Of a stretch of DNA of 64,000 nucleotides, positions 9,034-17,892 are shown piece by piece. The DNA comes from Halobacillus litoralis (lineage in GTDB: Bacteria; Bacillota; Bacilli; Bacillales; Halobacillaceae). Location: NCBI RefSeq assembly GCF_009856355.1, contig NZ_WMEW01000001.1, positions 62,001 to 126,000 on the forward strand, read 5' to 3'. Every line of letters begins with the position of its first letter. The first letter of the stretch is position 1. A program made the translations under genes and the position numbers. The notes below the pieces were generated by a model that was not told where the DNA came from, did not search any database, and saw only the letters and a program-made list of their open reading frames with translations.

Positions 9034-10173
9034 CTATAAGGCAGCTTTTCCTGTTTCCTGCTTAGACTTGTTCCCTTTCGATCGATCACCTTCAAAAAAC
9101 CCTGGTTTTTTATTCGGCAGTTTACCGAAAAATAAACCGGCCGCCGGCAGATAGCGGTGGCACAGCCAGATGATGACATAGCAGGACATCAATGTGGCCG
9201 CCAGCCGGACGAGAATGGATACGTGGAACAAGTTTCCTGCCTGTATCGGAATGGTAAACTCATAGATTTTCAATACAAACGGGTGAAGAAGGTAAAAGCC
9301 GAAGGAATAAACAGCAATATTCTTCACGTAGGTCAAAGCGACAGGCCGCTTGACGACCAACCGTTCTGCAATCCGGAACATGGCATAGCTTCCTCCGACA
9401 AGGAACAGCATATTGATAATCAGATAGCCCCATGTCGGCAGCTGTACGCCGAAGATCTGATACCCGCTTCCATGCAGGTAAACAGTGGTCAGACCGGCAA
9501 GCAGGCCTCCGACAGCCCATACAGGCGTTGTCCTTGAAAAGGCTGCCGTCTTCTGCTGTTTATAATGGGCGCCGATCCACGCACCGAGAAGGTAAGGTCC
9601 CATACTCGTCATAAACAGATTAAATGAGAACACTTGGAATTCCCGGTTGAAAAAGTAGTAGCCGACCTGCAGGATCATTCCGAACAACCACATGTACTTT
9701 CTGAAGAAAGCCGATTTCTGGGCGGCATAGAGAACGACAGGAAAAAACAAATAAAACTGGACAATTAAGAAAATAAAGTGCAGATGATAAAACGAATCCC
9801 CTGTAAACACCCGCGTCAGAATGTTCTCCGGCGTCGTCGATACCACTCCGAGGTAAATAGAGAAAGCTTCATAGAAAAGTGCCCACAAGAAATAGGGAAC
9901 AACAATATAGAGAGCTCTCTTCCGGAAATAAGAGAAGAGCTCCTGCTTATCCATTTTCTGATCGATATACTTATAGAAAAAGACCATCGCCGTCAGCATG
10001 ATGAAGATGCCGGCTTCAATCCGGATGATCCGGTTGATAAAATGATAGGCCTCATACATACCCGTGCCTTCCGTAAGGACCTTCACGTAAGCCGCACTGA
10101 CATGTACGAGGACGACCATGACCATGGCAAAAATGCGCAGAAAGTAGATGGACTCAATTCTTTCTTTTTTCAT
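9034..10173 (-). CDS. Acyltransferase 3 family membrane protein
   Basis: A 379-residue integral membrane protein with about ten hydrophobic helices. It opens with IYFLRIFAMVMVVLVHVSA, the acyltransferase-3 signature around the conserved R-x-x-A...H of helix 1. Members move acetyl or other acyl groups onto extracytoplasmic polysaccharides, cell-wall glycans or lipids. The acceptor is not evident; no capsule or teichoic acid genes are adjacent. The C-terminal 25 residues are basic and cytosolic. It appears monocistronic, lying between the gas vesicle operon and cstA with its own terminator. Confidence 0.85.
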   Translation of the reverse strand: MKKERIESIYFLRIFAMVMVVLVHVSAAYVKVLTEGTGMYEAYHFINRIIRIEAGIFIMLTAMVFFYKYIDQKMDKQELFSYFRKRALYIVVPYFLWALFYEAFSIYLGVVSTTPENILTRVFTGDSFYHLHFIFLIVQFYLFFPVVLYAAQKSAFFRKYMWLFGMILQVGYYFFNREFQVFSFNLFMTSMGPYLLGAWIGAHYKQQKTAAFSRTTPVWAVGGLLAGLTTVYLHGSGYQIFGVQLPTWGYLIINMLFLVGGSYAMFRIAERLVVKRPVALTYVKNIAVYSFGFYLLHPFVLKIYEFTIPIQAGNLFHVSILVRLAATLMSCYVIIWLCHRYLPAAGLFFGKLPNKKPGFFEGDRSKGNKSKQETGKAAL

Positions 10174-10305
10174 GGAATCATTCCTTTAATGGTTCAACTT
10201 TATGTTACGTGAGCCATCTTACCATGAAACCATGGTCTGCCTTCGCATTGTTGTCGTTTTTTCATACAATCTTTGAACGGCCGTAACAAACCTAACATTT
10301 TTTTA

Positions 10306-10665
10306 CTATTTTGCATCAATCCGGCCGAGGAAAAACCCATCGACCGTGTCGAGACGCCCCCGCCAGAAAAACGATCCCTCGGCCGGGGTGGCCTGGGCGT
10401 CGCCATTATAAACCTGGGCATTTTCCAGATGAATGTACTGAATCTCCTCCTGTGAATAATTCATCTGGCTGGCTCTTTCCAGCTTCTCACTAAGGGACTG
10501 TGCCGTTTCATTCCCTTCGGCAAGGGTACCACTTAAAGAACGGAAGTATTTTTCAGCGGAAACGGTCGTCCCTGTCACCAGAGCTCCGTTGACGTTTAAC
10601 GTAATGTCCAGGGAAAAGTCCTTCATATTAGCGGCTTTCACAAATTTTCTCAGCACATTATCCAT
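10306..10665 (-). CDS. gvpU: Gas vesicle accessory protein GvpU
   Basis: A 119-residue protein matching GvpU, the last gene of the Bacillus megaterium gas vesicle operon. It starts DNVLRKFVKAANMKDFSLDITLNVNGALVTG and is a soluble accessory protein; in B. megaterium it is reported to promote vesicle clustering. I took the ATG at 10665, seven bases after GGAAG. It is the last of twelve co-directional gvp genes. No classical terminator is obvious in the following 130 bases. Confidence 0.85.
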   Translation of the reverse strand: MDNVLRKFVKAANMKDFSLDITLNVNGALVTGTTVSAEKYFRSLSGTLAEGNETAQSLSEKLERASQMNYSQEEIQYIHLENAQVYNGDAQATPAEGSFFWRGRLDTVDGFFLGRIDAK

Positions 10666-10689
10666 CAAAGATCTTCCTTCCTGACTGGT

Positions 10690-11220
10690 TTATTGAACAG
10701 TGTCGTCATTAATCGTCAGTGATGTTTTCTTCGGTGTTCCAGGCGGCTTTTCCATCTCCTCTTCCTGAGCGGCGTCTTCATCTACCGGTTCAGGTGGAGC
10801 TTCAGAAGCAGCGGCTTCCTTTTCCGAGGTTTCGATCTGGTCCTGGGAAAGTTCAGGTCCTTCAAGAGCAGGGGCTTCCTCTGTCTGCTCCAGTTTTTCC
10901 ACTTCCTCCTCCTCGGCCGTCTTTCTATTTTTGATTCCATCGACCACTTCTTCGGCTTTATCCTTCGTCTTATCCTTGAAGTCTTTCATTTTTTCTTCCG
11001 CTTTTTGTGCTTGGTCCTTCACCTTTGACTCTGCTTTCCGGGTCTTTTCCTTTAAGGAAGAATCTTCTGTTTTTTCCGTTTTTCCCGGATTCAGCATCAG
11101 ACCGGTAACCGCTCCGACCACACCGCCGATAATTGCACGGGCCACTTTTCCATTGGATTTACCCGAATTCTGTTTCTGGCTGTTGTCCGCTGCCGTCAAT
11201 GTTGTTTTTTGATCACTCAT
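10690..11220 (-). CDS. gvpT: Gas vesicle protein GvpT
   Basis: About 176 residues. A short glycine-rich hydrophobic segment (IIGGVVGAVTGLMLNPGK) near residue 30 resembles YtxH-type domains. A Lys/Glu-rich amphipathic coiled-coil region follows, then an acidic Pro/Glu tail. This architecture and the position between gvpJ and gvpU identify GvpT. The start at 11220 has GGAGT seven bases upstream. The low-complexity acidic C-terminus suggests an extended, salt-tolerant tail. Confidence 0.82.
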   Translation of the reverse strand: MSDQKTTLTAADNSQKQNSGKSNGKVARAIIGGVVGAVTGLMLNPGKTEKTEDSSLKEKTRKAESKVKDQAQKAEEKMKDFKDKTKDKAEEVVDGIKNRKTAEEEEVEKLEQTEEAPALEGPELSQDQIETSEKEAAASEAPPEPVDEDAAQEEEMEKPPGTPKKTSLTINDDTVQ

Positions 11221-11235
11221 GCTTATCACTCCTCA

Positions 11236-11556
11236 TCATTTTTGATGGTTGTACATGCGCTGCATCGAGTTTTCCAGCTGTTCGATACGGTTTTGCAACT
11301 GCTGGTTTTCCTTCTCTAAAGCTTTTGTATCCGCCTCTGCTGCTTTCGAGTTTAAGTAAGGATCGGTTTCCCACCAGTCCATCCCGATCTCCTTCGCTTT
11401 ATCGACAGATGCGACAATCAAACGGATTTTGATTGTGAGCAGTTCTACATCAGCCAGACCTACACGGATATCGCCTGCAATGACAACCCCTTTGTCCAAT
11501 ACCGTTTCCAGGACATCGACAATACTGCTGGACTGGGTCGGGTGTTCTATAGACAT
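11236..11556 (-). CDS. gvpJ: Gas vesicle protein GvpJ (GvpA-family minor protein)
   Basis: About 106 residues with a GvpA-type core (SIVDVLETVLDKGVVIAGDIRVGLADVELLTIKIRLIVASVDKA, split here for description as residues 10-55) followed by the WWETDPYLN motif and a coiled-coil tail of about 45 residues. GvpJ is a minor shell protein thought to act in nucleation or tip formation. The ATG at 11556 has GGAGGA upstream and overlaps no other gene. Confidence 0.9.
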   Translation of the reverse strand: MSIEHPTQSSSIVDVLETVLDKGVVIAGDIRVGLADVELLTIKIRLIVASVDKAKEIGMDWWETDPYLNSKAAEADTKALEKENQQLQNRIEQLENSMQRMYNHQK

Positions 11557-11569
11557 CAGCCTTCCTCCT

Positions 11570-11875
11570 TTACAACAGGTTTCCAAGCGGACCTAAGTCA
11601 ATGTTTAGATCCTCATCGGTCAACTCAAAGATGTCCTTCAATTCATCCATCTTCACTTCCAGGTTCATCAGGGCCACACCGAGCTGCTCAATCTGCTCCT
11701 CCGTTAATGTGCCGCCATCCACCCGGCGGATGGCATGGCGTTCCACAAGCTGACGGAGAAGTTCAATCACAGTCAGAACAAGCTGGGCCAGTCCCTGTTC
11801 GGCACCATCAGGATCAAGGTTGATCCGTCCGCTCTTTAATGGCTGCTGTTCAAGGTCAAGGTCGTTCAACGGCAT
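11570..11875 (-). CDS. gvpK: Gas vesicle protein GvpK
   Basis: A 101-residue protein of the GvpK family. The central helix-rich core includes GRINLDPDGAEQGLAQLVLT and the RRVDGGTLTEEQIEQLGVAL segment typical of GvpK. It is required for vesicle assembly. GGAGGA precedes the ATG by about eight bases, and the start lies inside the end of gvpS (20-base overlap), implying coupled translation. Confidence 0.93.
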   Translation of the reverse strand: MPLNDLDLEQQPLKSGRINLDPDGAEQGLAQLVLTVIELLRQLVERHAIRRVDGGTLTEEQIEQLGVALMNLEVKMDELKDIFELTDEDLNIDLGPLGNLL

Positions 11876-12107
11876 ATTCCAGTTCCTCCTTTTCTTTGTC
11901 CATATTCTCCGAACTGATTGCGTTCTGCTGCGATTGAACGAGCGTTTCTACGGCAGAAATCAGAACCTTCAAATCCAGATAGACAAGGTCGATGCCCGCA
12001 ATGGAGATGATGATATCCCCCTTGATGGCGACTCCTTTATCCAACACCGTATCCAAAATATCGATCAATGCAATGTCACGATTTTCGAATTGTTCCCTGC
12101 GGCTCAT
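11856..12107 (-). CDS. gvpS: Gas vesicle protein GvpS (GvpA-family minor protein)
   Basis: About 83 residues and a second GvpA paralogue in the operon (ALIDILDTVLDKGVAIKGDI core), with a short charged tail. The ATG at 12107 forms an ATGA overlap with the end of gvpL, so I preferred it to an upstream in-frame start. Minor GvpA-like proteins such as GvpS are assembly factors or minor wall components. Confidence 0.88.
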   Translation of the reverse strand: MSRREQFENRDIALIDILDTVLDKGVAIKGDIIISIAGIDLVYLDLKVLISAVETLVQSQQNAISSENMDKEKEELEYAVERP

Positions 12108-12928
12108 CCCTGCACCCCGCTGACGGTCTTCGTGTCTGAGAAGTGGTAGGGAGGCCATGGGCCGGTAACTTCAATCATCCACCCTGCTTCCCTTCCGTCT
12201 TCCTGAGCTGTAGTGATCTGCTCCAGGAAAGCTTCGACCTGGTCCTTTTTCAAGAGATAGGCGCCGTTCCAGCACATTTCCTCATCTTTACCAGTTACGT
12301 TTTTGTTCCACACCTTTTTACTAGTCGTGTCGACACAAAACTCTTTGAAGCGGTGGTGAAGATTCCTTGCATAGGTCTCCTGTTCCTGTGAGACCATTTC
12401 TTCAATAAAGCTGTCCAGCTTTTTCGTCTGAAGGTACTGCATCCCTTTCGACATCTGGGCAATATCCTCTTTGCGCTTCATAACCTCCGGGTGCCGGGAT
12501 GCTGTATGTTCTTTAAGGAGATCAGAGCGGTTATAAACCTTAACATTCCACTCTTCCGTTCCGAGCAGCTGTTGAAGAAGGGTTTCCCATTCTGTTTCAT
12601 AGACAGACGCTTTATGCTGTATATTTTCTTCCTTCTTAAAAATCGTTGCGAATTTCATCGGAATCAGCGTCATCCCGTCATTCAGCTGCATCAGGACTTC
12701 GTGGTGGCGGAAGGCTTTTTTCTTAAGCCATTCCATTTCGTTTGTTTTTTCCTTCAGCACTTCTTCCCCGAATTCGGATTCATCTACGAAGCTGACGACA
12801 GCTGCCAGGTTCCCAAGCTCGATATAAAAGAGAGGATGAGAACCATCCACACCCTTCCACTGTGTCACACCCGCCTCCTGTGCTTCTTCCTTCCATGTCA
12901 CGCCGTAGAGGTAAAACAATTCTCCCAT
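12104..12928 (-). CDS. gvpL: Gas vesicle protein GvpL (GvpL/F family)
   Basis: A 274-residue GvpL/F-family protein (YLYGVTW start; MTLIPMKFATIF core; C-terminal WNGAYLLKKDQVEAF and GPWPPYHF). The pair GvpL and GvpF acts in nucleating the growing vesicle. The conserved GPWPPY ending aligns with GPWAPYNF of gvpF upstream. The start has TAGGGAG upstream; the end overlaps gvpS by four bases. Confidence 0.93.
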   Translation of the reverse strand: MGELFYLYGVTWKEEAQEAGVTQWKGVDGSHPLFYIELGNLAAVVSFVDESEFGEEVLKEKTNEMEWLKKKAFRHHEVLMQLNDGMTLIPMKFATIFKKEENIQHKASVYETEWETLLQQLLGTEEWNVKVYNRSDLLKEHTASRHPEVMKRKEDIAQMSKGMQYLQTKKLDSFIEEMVSQEQETYARNLHHRFKEFCVDTTSKKVWNKNVTGKDEEMCWNGAYLLKKDQVEAFLEQITTAQEDGREAGWMIEVTGPWPPYHFSDTKTVSGVQG

Positions 12929-12940
12929 ATTAAAAACTCC

Positions 12941-13198
12941 CTATTCATACCGTTTCGTCATCTCTTCCCATTGTTCCATCTCCCGCTTTTTCGCCATTTC
13001 ATAGCGCAGCATCAATTCTTCCTCCTGCTGTTCAAAAGCTTCCTCGGAGATTTCCTCCAATTCGTACATCATCTGAAGCTGGATGATTTTTTTCTGGATG
13101 TGCTCCAGGTCGTACCATTCTTTATCCACTTCTTCTTTGACGTGCTCGCCTACTTTTTTGATCAGAGTGATCGGAGAAGTGAACAGTTTATGAATCAT
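12941..13198 (-). CDS. gvpG: Gas vesicle protein GvpG
   Basis: An 85-residue, highly charged, mostly helical protein (SPITLIKKVGEHVKEEVDKE at the front) matching GvpG in size, charge and position between gvpF and gvpL. It overlaps the end of gvpF by four bases (ATGA), so translation is coupled. Its role is accessory to assembly. Confidence 0.9.
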   Translation of the reverse strand: MIHKLFTSPITLIKKVGEHVKEEVDKEWYDLEHIQKKIIQLQMMYELEEISEEAFEQQEEELMLRYEMAKKREMEQWEEMTKRYE

Positions 13199-13956
13199 GA
13201 AGCTTCCACTTTCAACTGGATATGGATAAAGTTATAAGGTGCCCAAGGACCTGTATATTTGAAATCCACATAATCGCCCCATGTCTGATAAAGCTCGTTT
13301 ACAAGGGCATCAAAAACTTCCTCTTTGTCCCGATCGATTAAGTACGCGCCGTTCAGCAGCATTTTTTCTCCTAAGGTATCATTTTTCTTCGCGGCTTCCG
13401 CCAGTTCTGCAAGGGGTTCGTGGATACGTTTATCGACATCATTCTGAATGTCGGTAAAGAAATCACGGGCCATTTCACCAAGCTGGATCCTGTCAAAATA
13501 ACCGGCGGCTTCCGACTTCCCTTTCACCGTTTCCTTCTGCTTCTGCATTCTGTCGTTCTGATGGACCATGGATTCCAGCCATTCCCTTTTACCGACGACT
13601 TTCAAGCCGATCTCCATTTTGTCCCGGACTTCGGAAAACAGCTTCCTTAGCTGCGGATACAGATTTTCAAGCAGTACTTCAGTATCTTCCTTCGACTTAA
13701 AAACGTTTCCAAAGCTGATCGGAACGACCGCTCTCTCCTCCTGCATCACCTTGGTAATCACCGCCTGATGGGTCATCAATGGATCTTTTTTCGGATGGTA
13801 AATCTTCACAGGAGCGTGTGCAGCTACAACAGCCGCATCTTTATAATGCAGTGTAAATAACCGGCGTTCTTCTCCCTCGAATTCGATCGTGCCAAAATCT
13901 TTTTCTTCTTCCGCCTGTATACAGCAGAAGATGTAAACACCTGTTTCCTCTGCCAT
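13195..13956 (-). CDS. gvpF: Gas vesicle protein GvpF (GvpL/F family)
   Basis: About 253 residues, the second GvpL/F-family member. It shows the VVPISFGNVFKSKEDTE core and the GPWAPYNFIHIQL ending. GvpF is known from other systems to sit on the gas-facing side and contact GvpA. The ATG at 13956 is preceded by AAGGAGG and shares one base with the gvpN stop codon; upstream in-frame starts lack a ribosome site. Confidence 0.92.
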   Translation of the reverse strand: MAEETGVYIFCCIQAEEEKDFGTIEFEGEERRLFTLHYKDAAVVAAHAPVKIYHPKKDPLMTHQAVITKVMQEERAVVPISFGNVFKSKEDTEVLLENLYPQLRKLFSEVRDKMEIGLKVVGKREWLESMVHQNDRMQKQKETVKGKSEAAGYFDRIQLGEMARDFFTDIQNDVDKRIHEPLAELAEAAKKNDTLGEKMLLNGAYLIDRDKEEVFDALVNELYQTWGDYVDFKYTGPWAPYNFIHIQLKVEAS

Positions 13957-14879
13957 TACGATCCCTCCTTTATATTCCGGCACTCGTTTAAGATGAGTGC
14001 CTCTGCATTATTTGACGGTCCGCCGTCCTGAAGCTGAAGCGGGAACATCATAAAATCAAGACAGAGATGCTGGAACGCCGGATGACTGCCTTCAATCGGA
14101 ATGGCATGCTGTTGAGCGATATCCGCCATCATGATGGATGTACGGATGCTCAAAGGACTGCCGTTTCCCTCCAGTTGTTCATTCACACGTTTCACGAGGG
14201 AGACGATTTTACCTGCCCCGGCTTTTTTCATTCCGGTCCGCTTCATGACAACAGCCGTTTCCGTTTCCACATCCATCCGTTCCAGTGGAATCGTAATCAG
14301 CCTGTCAAAAAGAGCATCCTGGGTTTCATAAACGCCGGCATACTCAGACGGGTTGCTTGTGAGCAGCATCCGGAATTCGGGATGGACACGAATATGGGAT
14401 TCGTTCCGTTTGGCCCCGTATAACGGCATCACTTTTTCTTCTAATATCGATAGAAATAAATTATTCGTATAAGGGGAGGAGCGGGTGAATTCGTCGTAAA
14501 CGAGGGTATGTCCCTCTTTCACTGCTTTGTACAGATGCCCCTCCACCCAGTTTTCCGATACATTTTCCTCAATCTTATGGACCGTACGCACAAAGTTATC
14601 ATGCAGTTTTTTCCTGCTGTATCCACTGTACGCGCCAATTAAATCCTCTCGTGTAAGATCCCTGCTTCCGGTAATAACGGTTACGGGACGTCCACGCTTC
14701 TCAGCCGTGTGAAGCGCCAGCGTCGTTTTCCCGATTCCAGCCGGCCCTGTATAGTGAACCGGATAGCCGGCCGATACATACCTTAAGGTCCGCTGAATCA
14801 TCGATTTGAAATGAGGAAGATCGAATACGTCCCCCGGGGTGCGGGCAGAAGGCTGTCTGCTGTTCAATCGTGTCATCAT
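13956..14879 (-). CDS. gvpN: Gas vesicle protein GvpN, AAA+ ATPase
   Basis: A 307-residue MoxR-type AAA+ ATPase with Walker A GPAGIGKTT (45-53), Walker B LVYDEF (126-131) and the LLTSNPSEYAG sensor region typical of GvpN. It drives vesicle growth beyond the bicone stage. The start has GTAGGGGG upstream and lies eight bases after gvpR; the stop overlaps the start of gvpF. Confidence 0.95.
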   Translation of the reverse strand: MMTRLNSRQPSARTPGDVFDLPHFKSMIQRTLRYVSAGYPVHYTGPAGIGKTTLALHTAEKRGRPVTVITGSRDLTREDLIGAYSGYSRKKLHDNFVRTVHKIEENVSENWVEGHLYKAVKEGHTLVYDEFTRSSPYTNNLFLSILEEKVMPLYGAKRNESHIRVHPEFRMLLTSNPSEYAGVYETQDALFDRLITIPLERMDVETETAVVMKRTGMKKAGAGKIVSLVKRVNEQLEGNGSPLSIRTSIMMADIAQQHAIPIEGSHPAFQHLCLDFMMFPLQLQDGGPSNNAEALILNECRNIKEGS

Positions 14880-14887
14880 CCATCCCC

Positions 14888-15148
14888 CTACGTTTCAACC
14901 TGCTCATCAATTTCCGTGCGGTAACGAAGCCGGATCCTGGAAAAACCGCTGATATCCAGCTGCTCATCCAGAAAAACTTCGTACACGCCGACCATCTGGT
15001 CCCTGGCATACTTCTTCATATATTCCTTCTCCTCAATCACTTCAACGATCACGCGCCATTCCTCATCCTTTTTCCTTGCCGAAATGATTTTATGAACCGG
15101 CGCAATATTCTGCTGAAAAAAATCCTGAACGGCATTCAATACCTTCAT
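14888..15148 (-). CDS. gvpR: Gas vesicle protein GvpR (GvpO family)
   Basis: An 86-residue protein of the GvpO family, called GvpR in Bacillus operons. The core EWRVIVEVIEEKEYMKKY and VGVYEVFLDEQLDISGF fit the family. Its place between the structural gene and gvpN matches B. megaterium gvpR. Confidence 0.85.
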   Translation of the reverse strand: MKVLNAVQDFFQQNIAPVHKIISARKKDEEWRVIVEVIEEKEYMKKYARDQMVGVYEVFLDEQLDISGFSRIRLRYRTEIDEQVET

Positions 15149-15181
15149 ACAGCCAAAACCCTCTCTTTCTCTGCCATTATC

Positions 15182-15472
15182 TTATATACTGAATTCCCCG
15201 CGCTCACCAGCGCCGGACTCTGCAGATGAACCGTTTTCACCAAGCCGGCCTCCAAGCCCTTCTTCTTCCACTTCATCACGAAGGAGCCCGACGGCTTCCG
15301 CATATCTGAGCCACGTATCTACACTCGCAATAACGACACGCGCCTCCACTGTAATCAACTCAATTCCTACAACAGAAACTCTGGCAAACGCATCAATGAC
15401 TATACCTTTATCTAAAATTCGGTCAACGACTTCTGCTAGACTTGAACTATCGGTGGATTTTTGAATCGCCAT
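15182..15472 (-). CDS. gvpB: Gas vesicle structural protein GvpB/GvpA
   Basis: The main shell protein, 96 residues. The GvpA core ([49 protein letters not shown]) is intact. After about residue 68 comes a tail rich in Glu, Gly and Ser, longer than the compact GvpA of about 70 residues and comparable with bacillary GvpB. GGAGAA precedes the ATG. It is the only major structural gene visible; no second gvpA copy is present. Confidence 0.95.
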   Translation of the reverse strand: MAIQKSTDSSSLAEVVDRILDKGIVIDAFARVSVVGIELITVEARVVIASVDTWLRYAEAVGLLRDEVEEEGLGGRLGENGSSAESGAGERGEFSI

Positions 15473-15493
15473 GAGGGATTCTCCTTTCAGTTT

Positions 15494-16045
15494 TTAAGAA
15501 TGATAGGTTTTCATATGGGAAAGGCCTTTTACATCTTTCGGCCCTTTGATGGAAGAAGCACTCTTGATATGGGAGACACCCTTGATGTCCTGGACACCCT
15601 TCAACCGTTTTGACCCACTGGATCGATCACCCACGGAATTCTGGATTTCCTGTCCTTTCTGCTTTACATCTGAAAGGTTCTCCTTGAAGGCCAGCAGCTT
15701 CTCCTGCGCTTTTTCCCTGGCTTCCTCTGCTTTGGCATGGACCTCCCTGGCATTCGCCTCGGTCTTTTTCTGCCATTCCTGTTTTCTCTCATTGATCTGC
15801 GACTGCAGATATTCACGGAACTGTTCTTTCGCAAAATCTCCCGCACTGTCATAAAGCTCATCACCGGCTCGGTCTTTTACTTCTTCCCAGTCATCACTTT
15901 TCCGAAATACTTTTTTCGGATCGGGAAAATGATCTTTCACAGATTCCGCCGTCTGTTTTATTCCACCTCCCACACGTTCCAGCCAATTCTTGGAGTCTTT
16001 CTGATTTTTCAAAGCATCACCACACTTCTCCTGAATGACAGTCAT
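15494..16045 (-). CDS. gvpQ: Gas vesicle protein GvpQ
   Basis: A 183-residue lysine- and glutamate-rich helical protein at the head of the operon, matching GvpQ by position and character. The last 40 residues change to a degenerate tandem repeat of about five to six residues (KGVQDI, KGVSHI, KSASSI, KGPKDV, KGLSHM). B. megaterium has gvpA and gvpP in front of gvpQ; both are absent here. The ribosome site (AGGATAG) is weak. Function is unknown; it is dispensable in minimal gvpB-U constructs. Confidence 0.8.
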   Translation of the reverse strand: MTVIQEKCGDALKNQKDSKNWLERVGGGIKQTAESVKDHFPDPKKVFRKSDDWEEVKDRAGDELYDSAGDFAKEQFREYLQSQINERKQEWQKKTEANAREVHAKAEEAREKAQEKLLAFKENLSDVKQKGQEIQNSVGDRSSGSKRLKGVQDIKGVSHIKSASSIKGPKDVKGLSHMKTYHS

Positions 16046-16346
16046 TTCTATCCTTACTTCCCAAACTCACTTTTCTGAAACCCGATGAACTTCATATTTA
16101 TAAAAAAATGGGAATATAGACATCAGAAACGGAGACTGAACCCCTTCCCAGTGCCTATAAAAGGGCGGTGATGACAATTCGTTTTCCGATATAAAACTTT
16201 TGTTACAAAATAAAGTTGCCCAACCCAGATGTCGAAACCACACTTAAGAGGTCATTTTCCAGCACCTCTATCCCAACCCCGATATCGCAGGAATCCATCC
16301 GATTTCTCCGAATTACTAGAGTATATCTTTTAAAGGAGGAAATCGT
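16046..16346. other. Divergent intergenic region between gvpQ and the subtilisin gene
   Basis: About 300 bases that must hold the promoters of the gvp operon (left) and the protease gene (right). I found no convincing SigA, SigB or SigD pair for either. Several AT-rich boxes such as TATATT and TAGAGT exist but lack matching -35 elements. No coding potential was seen. Confidence 0.5.
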
Positions 16347-17555
16347 TTGAAGTTTAAAAAGCTTGCTTCCCTGTCCCTTGCCGCCGCACTTGTACTTATG
16401 CCGTCCACTGGAGGAGTCCTGGCTGATTCACTTTCCGACAAAACATCATCAGAACGGACAAACAAAATTGATACTTATCTCGAAAAAGGAAAGTATGTGC
16501 CGGGTGAAGTCGTCGTAAAATATAAGGAAGGACGGGCGTTAAACAAGAAAGAGATGAACCAGATGGACGCCGTTGTCCTTGATGAAGAACAGGAAGTTGT
16601 AGAATCTGAGGAGAAAGTGTTGAAGGTGAGAAACGTTGAAAAAGTCGTCGAAGCCTTAAACAAAAATCCTAATGTAGAGTACGCAGAGCCGAACTACGTA
16701 TTCCAAGCCACGTGGACACCGAATGACACGTACTACAGCGGCTATCAATACGGCCCGCAGAATACCGATACACCAAGGGCCTGGGACATCACACGCGGAA
16801 GCAGCAGCCAGGAAATCGCCATCATCGATTCCGGTGTCGACTATAACCATCCGGACCTTGATGGAAAGACGATCAAAGGCTATGACTTCGTCGATAACGA
16901 TAACAATCCAATGGACTTGAACGACCACGGGACCCACGTAGCTGGAACAGCAGCAGCTGAAACGAACAACGCCAGAGGTGTCGCAGGAATGGCACCGAAT
17001 ACGAAAATCCTTGCCGTCCGCGCCCTCGATGCGAATGGGAGCGGCTCCTTGAACGATATTGCGGATGCGATCCGCTATTCAGCTGATCAGGGCGCAGAGG
17101 TCATCAACCTCTCCCTCGGCTGTAACTGTGATACACAGACATTGGAAAATGCCGTCAACTACGCCTGGAACAAAGGATCGGTCGTCATTGCAGCGGCAGG
17201 AAATGACGGGGTTTCAACAACCTTCGAGCCTGCCTCCTATGACAACGTCATCGCCGTCGGTGCCGTCGACCGCTATGACAGAAAAGCCTCCTTCTCCAAC
17301 TACGGAACATGGGTGGATGTAACAGCGCCAGGCGTCAGTATTGCCTCTACCATGCCGAACGGCGGCTATGCCTACATGTCTGGAACGTCCATGGCAGCCC
17401 CGCACGTGGCTGGTCTGGCCGGACTTCTCGCTTCTCAGGGACGCTCCAACAGCAATATCCGAGCTGCGATCGAGCAGACGGCTGATCCAATCAGCGGCAC
17501 AGGATCCTACTTCGAGCATGGATTGATCAACTCCTATGAAGCTGTGAACTATTAA
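16347..17555 (+). CDS. Secreted subtilisin-like serine protease, thermitase type
   Basis: A 402-residue preproprotease. The signal peptide ends near Ala26. A propeptide of the inhibitor I9 type spans about 45-120. The peptidase S8 domain carries Asp161 ([14 protein letters not shown]), His194 (DHGTHVAGT), oxyanion Asn286 (AAGND) and Ser348 (SGTSMAAPH). The domain is closest to thermitase and related Bacillus proteases. A CNC pair near 259-261 could form a disulfide. The start is TTG with AAAGGAGG eight bases upstream. It would supply peptides outside the cell, which fits the peptide transporter CstA nearby. Confidence 0.95.
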   Translation: MKFKKLASLSLAAALVLMPSTGGVLADSLSDKTSSERTNKIDTYLEKGKYVPGEVVVKYKEGRALNKKEMNQMDAVVLDEEQEVVESEEKVLKVRNVEKVVEALNKNPNVEYAEPNYVFQATWTPNDTYYSGYQYGPQNTDTPRAWDITRGSSSQEIAIIDSGVDYNHPDLDGKTIKGYDFVDNDNNPMDLNDHGTHVAGTAAAETNNARGVAGMAPNTKILAVRALDANGSGSLNDIADAIRYSADQGAEVINLSLGCNCDTQTLENAVNYAWNKGSVVIAAAGNDGVSTTFEPASYDNVIAVGAVDRYDRKASFSNYGTWVDVTAPGVSIASTMPNGGYAYMSGTSMAAPHVAGLAGLLASQGRSNSNIRAAIEQTADPISGTGSYFEHGLINSYEAVNY

Positions 17556-17651
17556 TAGAAAAAAGATTCTCCTTCTCCCCGCTGACCTAAAAAAGGCCCC
17601 CCCCTTTTGAATTCAAGCATCACCCGGTGAAGATGGGGAGTTCGAGAGATT

Positions 17652-17683
17652 GAGGAAGGCGCCTGCATGCGCCTTCCTCTTTA
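17652..17683 (+). terminator. Terminator of the subtilisin gene
   Basis: A perfect 11-bp stem (17652-17662 with 17669-17679) followed by a T-rich stretch, about 100 bases after the protease stop. Confidence 0.8.
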
Positions 17684-17690
17684 TTATCAG

Positions 17691-17720
17691 TTGACGATTC
17701 ACTCAGCTATTCGCTATAGT
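17691..17720 (+). promoter_or_regulatory. Promoter of the manganese riboswitch transcript
   Basis: TTGACG (17691-17696) and TATAGT (17715-17720) are 18 bases apart, placing the start of transcription near 17727, right at the riboswitch P1 stem. Confidence 0.75.
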
Positions 17721-17726
17721 AAAAGT

Positions 17727-17859
17727 ACCAAAGGGAGTAGCGACCGCATATCCGCGGCTGATGAATCGTCATTTCGGTGATCCAATCACCTGGTTCATCA
17801 AACTATATAGATAGGACGCGAGACTTTGGCCCTCAACAGGGCCGAAGTCTCTTTTTTTT
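17727..17859 (+). promoter_or_regulatory. yybP-ykoY manganese riboswitch
   Basis: The leader contains the family's conserved GGGAGTAGCG box after the 5' P1 strand and the ATCGTCATTTCGGTGA...TCACC segment that matches the second conserved arm of B. subtilis yybP/ykoY leaders. P1 pairs CCAAAG (17728-17733) with CTTTGG (17824-17829). The same CTTTGG is part of the terminator stem 17820-17832/17839-17851 with eight T after it. Aptamer folding and termination are therefore mutually exclusive, giving an ON switch with Mn2+, as known for the family. It controls the exchanger gene 34 bases downstream. Confidence 0.9.
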
Positions 17860-17892
17860 GAGCAGAGCCCTGTATATAGAAAGGAGATTGCA

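Noticed and set aside
16046..16110. SigB promoter for the gas vesicle operon (GTTTCA...GGGAAG)
   Set aside because: The -10 box is poor and transcription would start inside the ribosome site.
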